A stretch of 64,000 nucleotides of DNA from Heliocidaris tuberculata (taxonomy: Eukaryota; Echinodermata; Echinoidea; Camarodonta; Echinometridae): NCBI GenBank assembly GCA_025618425.1, contig CM046849.1, positions 32,972,336 to 33,036,335 on the forward strand. Reading direction: 5' to 3'. Numbering within the stretch: the first letter of the stretch is position 1; the number at the start of each line of letters is the position of its first letter. The notes under the pieces were generated by a model. It did no database searches and had not been told where the DNA came from. It saw nothing but the letters and a program-made list of their open reading frames with translations. Shown in pieces: positions 55,377-64,000 of this stretch. The position numbers and the translations under genes were made by a program.

Positions 55377-55781
55377 CCCTTTTGGGACAGGAATTATTTA
55401 AGGGGTAAATTGATCCCATTTTGTTCTTCAAATTAGCAACAACATTTTTCTTTCAGTGATACATGGTTCTAATAAGATGTAACGTCTTTTGAAACAATAG
55501 TCATTGTTATGGATGTTTTCAGAAAGTTTAAAAAACTGCCAATTTCGATAAAACAATGATTCTGAACTTCTCAATGTGTTGCCAATTTAAGGATTTTAAA
55601 GCTTTATATTCTCATTTTAAAAATTCCTGTCACCAAACGCAATAAGGTCATGCAACAAAATGGACATAGTTTATGCAGAAATTTTTGCTCTTTCTACTCA
55701 TGCATCCGGTATACATTTTAGAGCTCTGAATCAAAAGTTATTAAGCCAAACCACAAAATGTGGTCATTCGTCTCAAAAGGG
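55377..55781 (+). mobile_element. piggyBac-type MITE, 405 bp (copy 3)
   Basis: CCCTTTTGGGACAGG at the left and GTCTCAAAAGGG at the right. Perfect TTAA lies on both sides (55373-55376, 55782-55785). This is the best-preserved copy and defines the family. Confidence 0.9.
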
Positions 55782-55929
55782 TTAACAGACACAAGCACAC
55801 TCACACGTACTCACCATACAGTAGAGTGTACCTGTACCTACATGTATAATTGAAAATCTTGTTATCGTTATCAGACAAATGAGAACAGCCCTTTAAGGAA
55901 CATAGCTTTGGTCTACAATGGATGATGGT

Positions 55930-58536
55930 TCAGTTAGCCTCTGGGAGTACATAGGAGATATCATCCCATGGATGACGATACAGTCCTTGCCTTAATCGCT
56001 TCTGATCCAGATAATGCCCTAAAATAAAACAAACAACAATAGAATTAATGACTGACTAGACAAACGCATGTGAAATTATGTTACTCAGAATACAGTGGGT
56101 ATTCCTGTATGAAAGTAAGATGTCCAAATACATGCACCCACTGTAAAGTTAAAAAGTCCATCTTGAAAACTTAGTGGGAGCTCATAAAAATCATCCTGCT
56201 GAACTTCGATGATCCATCCAAAATCCTTCATTGTGAATGCTGAGACTTATATTATTATCTTGCTTTCTTTCATACAAAAGACAACATGAATTTGATGAAT
56301 TTCCATCACACTTGCCCCATACACTACAACCCCTTTTAACACATGTTTTTCTTCCATTGTTTCTATCTTCCTGTCTGTTTTTAATCTAATATTTTTTCAA
56401 CCCCCAAAGTTTCTGTTTTCAATCTCTTACTCTGAATTTCAATCTGTCATCATTCTACCACTAACAATTTTCTGTTTCAATTATTCTATTCTGTCTCTAA
56501 TTTCCCCTCAGTTTCCAAAACTTCCTTCTCTTTCTCCCAATCAGCAAAGAGTTGTGAATGTTACTTACCAATGAAACCCATGCTACGCCCAAGCACAAAG
56601 AGACCATTCAGAACTCCTATCTCAACATATTCATTGGCTTCCTCACTGTAAGCACAAAATAATAATAATGAAATATCTTACATTCATATAGCACATTACT
56701 CTCCCTCAAGGGATTAGAAATGGTGAAGTGTTCAAAAACAATCTTAAAAAGTATCTGTTTAATTTGGCCTATAATTGATTGCACTTTTGTTTATTGTCAT
56801 CTTTTGCACAAGTTGTGCCTTGAGCACTTGATCATCAAGTGAATTTGGCACCTTATAAATCTTATATATTATCATTATTACATGAATATCTCAATGCATT
56901 TTACGATGTTATTTATTGTTATGTTACCCCTGGTCAATGGATCTTAAGCCCTCACGAAAGTGTACATCATTTCCACTCCTTAGGGAGCATTCCCATCACT
57001 TGTATGTATGTAGAGCAATGGCAATGGCAAAGGCAAAGGCAAATTACACACACCGATGAAGCAGTGTCAACACAATTGGTCTACATATATATTTTTCATA
57101 TGATTTGTTAATGTCCTTCATACTTATGCTTTGTACTGTTAAGCAATATATGACGTACAATGTCAATGAAGTTTCATAATTAATACCAAATACACACAGA
57201 AGAGTATGTTGTTTAATACCTTGTTACCATTCCTACATGTACCAGGGCCCGGTTTCATAAAACTTGTTATGAGTAACAAGTTTCAATAACAGTTATAAGC
57301 TACTGAAATCCTTGAATCTTATTGGGTGAGAGCAATTTGTCATATAAATGTGGCAGTTGTTACTGATAACAAGTTTTATGAAATGGGACCCAGGTCCATG
57401 GTCCCTTTCCAGACTCGTGGCAGATCATAGCAACAACCTAGGGATCGTATGATATTCTTCTAAACCGACATAAAGAGAATGAGAAAGCTCACAAGATTAT
57501 TTTGCACCTTTCCCAGAACTCAACCTTCTCTTTCAATACCACATAAACCAAAGAGGATACAGCGAGTGGGAATCTTTGATCTTTCTGCTCTAACACATAA
57601 AGCATAATTATTTAGTAGCGCTCTGGATCACAAGTTATTCAGCCAAACCATAAATGACGGCCACTGTCCAGAATAATTTCAAAGTGGATCCTGATTGGAT
57701 GATGCTGAAGGAGGTATCGCTACTGAAATTAACTTGATAAGCCCCCTATATTGAAATCTTTTGGAGGTAAGTGTGAGATGCTAAACCCCTTTAGTGCTGC
57801 AAAGTTTAACAACAACTGTCATACATGAATTTTAAGGGTAATATTTTGGATTTTCTTCATCGTTTGTTTCATATTTTAAAGTGGATATAAGATATTACTA
57901 TGGCAATAAACTTTACAATAAAGGTACCTGTTTCTGTTTCTGAAAGAAAATTGCAGGCTTTCTCAGCCTCAACATACATGTATTGTTCAACATTCAAAAT
58001 CTTAGGGCAGGACTTGCCACCTACAGCACTGAAGGGGCTACTTGGTATCACTTTCGTACAAGTTTTATATGAGAACAACCCTCAGCAGTGCAGTCCTTGT
58101 CATCCTGTATTATGTTTCACAACACAGTACGTTTAAAATGACATGCAGATATTTGATCCAGTATCATACGTTTAGCACTGCTTTTTAATGGTACTATTGG
58201 ACTGTTGAAAAATCAGTTTAAACGGAAAAGGGAATTATGGTTATAGAGATGGAGACACGGATGTAGAATTCCTTTGTAATTACTCAAAGCAATTACTGAC
58301 AAATTAGTATATTGCCGGCTATTAATAATAATTATAGCTCTTTCTTATATAGAACCTTACCAGCTACAATGTAATTGACCAAACACTTACAGCAATATTC
58401 CCATTTCAGTGTTGCCAATTTGTGTGTATCATAGTCAAGATGTTAATACTTACGCTGTGAATGCTCCACAATTCCTGAAGAGATCTACCATAGCAACACC
58501 AATCACACCGTCAACATTCAAGATCAAGTTGGGTTT
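55930..58536 (-). CDS. ACLY: ATP-citrate lyase, last three coding exons
   Basis: ATP-citrate lyase makes cytosolic acetyl-CoA and oxaloacetate from citrate, CoA and ATP. The exons here are 58454-58536, 56569-56645 and 55930-56018. All have GT-AG borders (donors GTAAGT and GTAAGT; acceptors GTTACAG, CTTACAG, TTTTAG) and agreeing phases. Together they read [18 protein letters not shown], then [20 protein letters not shown], then SMGFIG, then [19 protein letters not shown] and ISYVLPEAN with TGA at 55930-55932. This is the C-terminus of the citrate-synthase-like domain and is nearly identical in wording to vertebrate ACLY. Upstream exons are not found between 58537 and 64000, so an intron of more than 5.4 kb is expected. 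The fragment is about 83 residues of a protein of roughly 1100. Confidence 0.95.
57245..57391. mobile_element. Fold-back MITE, GTTTCATAAAACTTG family, in ACLY intron
   Basis: GGGCCCGGTTTCATAAAACT and TGTTA are mirrored by TAACAAGTTTTATGAAATGG and GACCC. The interior is the reverse complement of that at 46015 (TACTGAAATCCTTGAATCT, ATGTGGCAGTTGTTA). Confidence 0.8.
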
Positions 58537-58880
58537 CTGTAACAAAACAAGAAGATATACATAAAATGATAATGATAATTAGATTTATAATATAGTTTAT
58601 AGAGCACCAAATATTATCTATGATGTCTCTAAGCGCTTTACAGATATAGCATTACCCCAGTCACTGGATTCAAGGTTGCTCCCACACAATGTATACACCT
58701 TCTTCATTCCCTGGGGAGCATTCTAGCAAGGCACCACACATTGACTTTCGTATACAAATGGGTACCTATTTAACATCTGGTTGGAGAGAAGCAATGTAGA
58801 TAAAATGCCTTGCTTAAGGAAATAAGTACCATGCCAGGGATTAAACCTAAGACATCTGTATCTCCATTCCAAGTGTTTAA

Positions 58881-59288
58881 ACCTTTCAGGACAGGAATTA
58901 TTTAAGGGCTAAATTGATTACATTTCGTTCTTCAAAATTGGCAACAATAATATTTTTCTTTTAGTGTTACATGCTTTTAACAAGATGTAATGTCTTGAAA
59001 AAAAAAAACATGGTTAGGAACTTTGTTGAAAAGTTGAAAAAAATGTCAATTTCCATAAAAAACAATGATTTTGAACCTCTCAATGTGTTGACAATTTAAG
59101 GATTTTAAAGCTTATTCTCATTTTTATAATTCCTGTTATCACAAGCAATATGGTCATGCAACAAAAATGGACACAATGTGTGTGGAAATTTTTGCTCTTT
59201 CTACTCATGCATCTGGTATATTTTTTAGAGCTCTGAATAAAAAATTATTGAGCCAAATCACAAAATGTGGTCAACTGTCTCCAAAGGG
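58881..59288 (+). mobile_element. piggyBac-type MITE, 408 bp (copy 4)
   Basis: ACCTTTCAGGACAGG at the left and GTCTCCAAAGGG at the right, with TTAA on both sides (58877-58880, 59289-59292). Inferred to lie in the ACLY intron. Confidence 0.85.
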
Positions 59289-59669
59289 TTAAACCACTAG
59301 ACAATGACACCTCTACAGTACAATTTCCAAGAATCGTACAAATGAAAGTGAGAGAGGTGGCTGTGGTGGTGGTTGGGGTGGGTCAAGAAATATCTACCAA
59401 GATAGCAACAATACAGCACGATTTAAAAAATATAATATATAAGAAAAGTGTGAGTCAATATGACAAGGTTATTTATTAGAAAACGAAGTTGAGTTTTAGA
59501 GACAAATACGTATCTGCAATATGAAGGGTTTTTTTTAATGTTTAAATGTTCTTCAATGTGGAAGAATCTTATTCTTGTAAATTTTTGTAAGAATTATTTT
59601 GGGTGTTGTCTTATACAGTTTGCTTTATTACTAACTAATGTTTTGCAAAATCAAATTTTATAACAAGCT

Positions 59670-60000
59670 GTAATTTCTCAAAGGCAATGATTTCAGTACC
59701 TTATATCAATTACCGTCAATTGTTATTGATTACAGGTTTTGATCAACTTACATGTACCAAGGCACTTCTCTCATCCAATGATAAATGGTTATATCAATTA
59801 TTGTTAATTGTAATTGATCACAGGTTTTTATCAACTGATCCAGGCACATCTCTCATCTCATGACAAATGCTTAAATCGATTATTGTCAATTATTATTGAT
59901 AACAGGTTTTTATCGACTGACCCAGGCACTTCTCTCATCTCATGATAAATGCTTATCAATTTTGTCAATTATTAATTATTAAGTTGCGCGATGGGACTGC
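59670..60000. repeat. Tandem repeat of about 80-90 bp, three or more units
   Basis: CAGGTTTT(G/T)ATC(A/G)AC recurs at about 59733, 59821 and 59902. Each is followed by CAGGCAC(T/A)TCTCTCATC and TTATTGTCAATTAT-like sequence. A further unit, CAGGTTTTTATCAAGTGGCC, lies at about 60949, so the array may have been split by an insertion. Confidence 0.75.
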
Positions 60001-60594
60001 TCAGGCACCAATGAAATTACGCCGAACACTGAACAAAAATTAGCCATCAATTATGCAAAATATGCAAGAAGGAATACTAAACCCAGTTAATATTTGCAAT
60101 TCATAATTCTGTCAACCTATCTTGTCAAAGATTCATGACAATTTGCATGAAATTGTGTTCGATTTACTGTTTAAAAGTGACCTGTCTGGACACATGTGTT
60201 GGTTATGTAAATGTGATTGGATGCAGGTCAGCCGATCAGATGTAGATCCAGATCTACGGTATTTAGTATTTGATGAGGGATATAAAACTAAATTGATATA
60301 GTCTACAGGGCCTTTATTAGGAAATCTATGCCTATGGGGTCACTCTCAGCGACTATCAATCATTAATCTAAGTTGAAAAGTTAGAATTCACTGTGTTTAG
60401 ATCTAGTAATGTCCTAGGAGTTGGCCTTTTGTCTTTTAAATTTTTAGATTTTTAATGTATTCATGTAGCACGTGCACAGTTTTTCTTCTTTTATATGTCT
60501 CATTATTTCACATATTCATGTATGTAATTTATCGTAATTAATTCATCATCAGCCAGTGGAGGCTAATTTTCTCTGTATTTTTATATATCATGGA

Positions 60595-60632
60595 CTAATA
60601 AAATGAATTGAATTGAATTGAATTGAAATGAA
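60595..60632 (+). repeat. Retroposon 3' end with (ATTGA)n tail
   Basis: TAATAAAATGAATTGAATTG followed by further TGAAT pentamers. This is the counterpart of 15510-15570 on the other strand. Confidence 0.5.
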
Positions 60633-60744
60633 CCGTTACATTAGAGATCTAACAACAAAGTGAGATTTAGACCATCTAAAACTTGTCATACCTAGATCAA
60701 AGTTAGATCCAAATATATTTAATTGTTAATGAGGGACATAAAAC

Positions 60745-60917
60745 AAATATACAGGGCCTTTATTCCGAAATCTAGTTCAGTCTATGGGGTCGGTCTCAGC
60801 GACTAAAGTCAATTGTCAATTTCCCTCGAGGCTCTCTTGCCTCGAGGAAATAGACTGTAGTCACTTCGACCGACCTCATAAATTGCCCTAGATTTCCTTG
60901 GGCCCTGTATATTTGTA
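60745..60917. mobile_element. Fold-back element in ACLY intron
   Basis: ACAAATATACAGGGCC, GAAATCTAG and GGTCGGTCTCAGCGACT on the left are mirrored by AGTCACTTCGACCGACC, CTAGATTTCC and GGCCCTGTATATTTGT on the right. The apex holds CCTCGAGG...CCTCGAGG. A diverged left half lies at about 60303-60360. Confidence 0.7.
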
Positions 60918-61019
60918 TGATATCAGTTATTACCAGTTGTTATATAACAGGTTTTTATCAAGTGGCCCAGGCACTTCCCTCATCCCATGATAAATACTCT
61001 TACTCTCCTTGGACAACTG

Positions 61020-61080
61020 TCGCCCCCCCCCCCTCCCGGAACTATCCAAGAGGGTACTTGTCGGGGGGGGGGGGGGTAAT
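61020..61080. repeat. Inverted C run / G run pair
   Basis: A C run with CCCTCCCGGAACTATCC is followed 30 bases later by a G run (about 61062-61076). It can fold on itself. Confidence 0.6.
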
Positions 61081-61475
61081 AGTTTGGAGAGGGTGTTCTG
61101 GAAAGTACTTGTCCCAAGTGTAATTCCATGAAAATGTCCACTTTTTGTGAAAAAACAAAGTTTATTTTGAACATTTTCCTTTTATGTCACTTGAATATGC
61201 ATGATTTGAACTTTATGGAACAATATTCATTTTTTTTAATTTTTGAATATTTTGACCTAAAATGGCCATTTTTTAACCCAAATATGAAATTACACAATTT
61301 TATGGCAAAATATGGTTAATTACATATTGAGTCATTTTTAGAAATTTCATCTGTTATAATAATAAAGACAACCAAATCTAGTTAGTACTAGGGGGAATTT
61401 TATATCTATATACAAAAATTTTAAAAATATTGATATTCTTGTGATTTAATGGCGGTCAAAGGTCAAATGGATTTT

Positions 61476-62265
61476 TGTCCCGTCTGTCACGTTTTTTAAG
61501 GTACTTTTTGCATTTACAATAAATTAGACCATTGTTTTTGAATAAAATTTTGCAGTCTTGCTCTTTGGTAGGGGGGAAATTCATTTCTACTGCTAACTTA
61601 GCAGAATTCGATATTATGAAGATAATTATCAATCATAAAGTAATGTCCCGTCTGTCACGTTTGGCATCTACAGCAAAAATATGTATGGATGGGACTACAT
61701 GAAAATTTTCCGACAGATGAAAATTAAAATCCTTTTACTATTATGTTTCATGATATTAAAGATGACCTTTTAACCCCTTTAGAACATGAGAATAAGGTAT
61801 TTAATGCTGGAAATTTGATTGTCTTTAAAAATTCTATTTTGTGTACAATCTCAATGTGTCCCGTCTGTCACGTTTTTTTTGTCCCGTCTGTCACGCTCAC
61901 TTTTTGGCATTTTCCTCCAAAAGTAAGATGAAATTTCAAATGTATACTAGCAGATTTCAAAAAGGTACCAACAAGTGATAACATGAATACACATATTTTG
62001 TTTCAAGATTTTCCAGTGAGGAGAGCTTAGTCGAAAAGTATCGAAGCAGAAATGGCTTGGTAAATTCATGTCCCGTCTGTCACGCTGAACTTGAAGCCCC
62101 ACCCACAATTTGTGGGAGGGGCTTGAAAAAAAAATTTCCCCCCATTTTGTTGACCAAACCCTATAGATCACATCTCTACATCAAATTAAGAATCACTTTT
62201 AAATGAAATATGAAATATCAAGTAAAAACATAAAAATGTGAGGGTTGGATGTCCCGTCTGTCACG
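61476..62265 (+). repeat. Six identical copies of TGTCCCGTCTGTCACG
   Basis: The 16-base word occurs on the plus strand starting at 61476, 61644, 61857, 61880, 62069 and 62250, with no mismatch. Start-to-start spacings are 168, 213, 23, 189 and 181. The sequence between copies is not repeated, so this is not a tandem satellite or a CRISPR array. It may be a protein-binding array or subterminal repeats of a transposon. A 9-base inverted pair, GTAATTCCA (61120-61128) / TGGAATTAC (62267-62275), brackets the segment. Confidence 0.8.
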
Positions 62266-62275
62266 CTGGAATTAC

Positions 62276-64000
62276 CCCCTAAATACATTTTAATATATTT
62301 ATTATTGTTGTTGTTGTTTGCTGTTGTTGTTGTTTTTGTTATTATTATTATTATTATTTTTTATTTTTTTATTTTATTTTCTTTTAAATTTTAATTAAGT
62401 TGCTGGTCCAAAACCCAATTCTGGTACTAACCAGGACATCACTACAATCAATGAAATACATGTAGGAACGAGGAGGAAAAATGCTGCAACAAATTCTACA
62501 GAATAGTTTTGGGCACAAAGAAAGATGGATAAATTTCCTGAAGTCTCTTTACTATTTTTCTGGCAAAAGCTATTCATTTCCCAACAATTTTGTGCTTAAA
62601 TTGTTCAACAAAAGCAATAGCCAAAATCACAAACAAGTGTATTCATTTGATGAACAAAATGCACTAGACTTCAAAGATGGTTTGTTCACACTCCTTAATT
62701 TAGGATAACATTTTATTTCATTAAAAAAGGAATGTGTATTCTTGCAAAATCATTTTCTGTTGGACAATGAAACTTCACATGACATGCATTTGTACATTAG
62801 TAGGTACATACAAACACATGTATATGTACATGTAATTCATAAATTTAATTGATTCTAAATTGCACTCAGCTGGGTTATACCCAAGAAAAGGACAAACTAC
62901 GTTTATGATTTTGGAAATCAATATTTATCTCAAACCCTCAAAAACCTCTTTAAAAGGAAAAATGACAGAGTCTACTCCAGGTATACATGTAGGTAAGTCT
63001 CTATATTTACAACATGAACAATAAGAAAATAATGGAAAATTGCCAAGAAAAACACCTACATATTGTGAAACATCATAAGACAAACCGATTGCCATTTTAA
63101 TGGCATCTTTAAGTACCCCATTAAGTATGTTGGTACTTAAGCCTATTGTCTTATTCAGTTTCTTTCATGTATGATACCCACATGCACTCAGAGCAACATG
63201 AATATCAATTTACACATGTAATAGCTTTTTCATCATGAGAACTAAACACGCGATTATTAGGATTCTTGAATTTCATCTGAAATTGATATTTCTAGCTAGA
63301 ATAAAGCTGAAATGAAATGAATGAAAAGTGGGATTATCCCGGAAAAGGCAAGGAATTCCTTCTTCATTTCCCTTCTTCTGAGAAAGGAAACAAAGCACAT
63401 GGTCATCTATTTTTACACATTCTATTTTTAGATTTAAAGGAGCTAGTCTGGGACATTTGACATTTGACCCCTTAAAGGGTAACAATCACCAAAAATAATT
63501 TTGCTCTGTATGTTAGAGGTTTCATGTTGTTATACTATATTCAAAATATGGGCTTCAAATATTAATTCTATAAAGAGATATTGCAATTTTAATTACACTC
63601 TCTATAAGTGTAAAAGCGACTCGTGAGTAGACTACTCGACAGACCCGTATGCGCTCGCCTAGATAAAGGCTCGCGCGGAACCAAACTCGGAGTTCAGTTC
63701 TGCACGAGCTTTTTCAGGTTATTCTTTATTTCCTTCATACTCATAAACTGTTGACCTACAGAATACCAGACAAAGTTCTTTTAGGTTGATTTTATACTTT
63801 CTAGCTGTACACAAATTATTTTTTCAGGTGATTGATACACTTTAAAGTTACTTGGACCATCCATGTCATTCACAAAAAACTTGTCACCTCAAATGAAGCC
63901 GCTGGGTTTGGCCCCCAGAGCCCCCCCCCAAAAGGGCCCCAAAGTCGGGTCAAATTCAACCTATCTAACATATGCGCCAAACTTTGTCAGAAGAAAAGGT
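62276..64000. other. Probable ACLY intron, no exon seen
   Basis: Contains (GTT)n and (ATT)n runs at about 62300-62380. A hairpin-prone segment lies at the very end: TTTGGCCCCC...CCCCCCC...GGGCCCC at about 63908-63940. No further ACLY exon was recognised on the minus strand. Confidence 0.5.

Noticed and set aside
61476..62265. CRISPR-like array
   Set aside because: Spacings range from 23 to 213 bases, the repeat is only 16 bases and the DNA is clearly eukaryotic.

Overview
This is animal nuclear DNA: AT-rich, with spliced genes using GT-AG introns, long introns, dense microsatellites and very many short transposon remnants. The gene set (a meiotic TEX12-like protein, an IFIT-like protein carrying a TIR domain, ATP-citrate lyase, OXNAD1 and sulfotransferase-like paralogues) suggests a marine deuterostome. 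An echinoderm such as a sea urchin is my best guess, but the sequence alone does not prove it.

Layout. 1-1.4 kb: the last exon of a sulfotransferase-like gene (+). 1.6-11.4 kb: no clear gene; simple repeats, fold-back elements, a LINE reverse-transcriptase relic and hAT-type MITEs. 11.4-13.7 kb: a convergent paralogue of the first gene (-), with a one-base frameshift in its second coding exon. 14-19.4 kb: simple repeats, a local tandem repeat and a 5'-truncated Tx1/L1-like LINE (-). 19.6-28.6 kb: a complete OXNAD1 flavo-oxidoreductase gene (+) with two alternative copies of one exon. 28.6-33.8 kb: non-coding and repeats. 33.8-35.7 kb: a three-coding-exon TEX12-like gene (-) with a CpG-rich promoter near 36.25 kb. 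36.3-43 kb: MITEs, including one hAT element nested in another. 43.2-45.1 kb: a single-coding-exon gene for an IFIT-like TPR protein with a C-terminal TIR domain (+). 45-55.9 kb: repeats, including piggyBac-type MITEs. 55.9-58.5 kb: the last three coding exons of ATP-citrate lyase (-), whose upstream exons lie beyond the window. 58.5-64 kb: probably ACLY intron, with a striking array of six identical 16-base motifs.

The genes look like unrelated neighbours, not an operon or a pathway cluster. The observations most worth following are the OXNAD1 duplicated exon pair (equal length and phase, about half identical), the IFIT-like/TIR fusion, the 16-mer array at 61.5-62.3 kb, and the transposons whose target-site duplications can be read directly.
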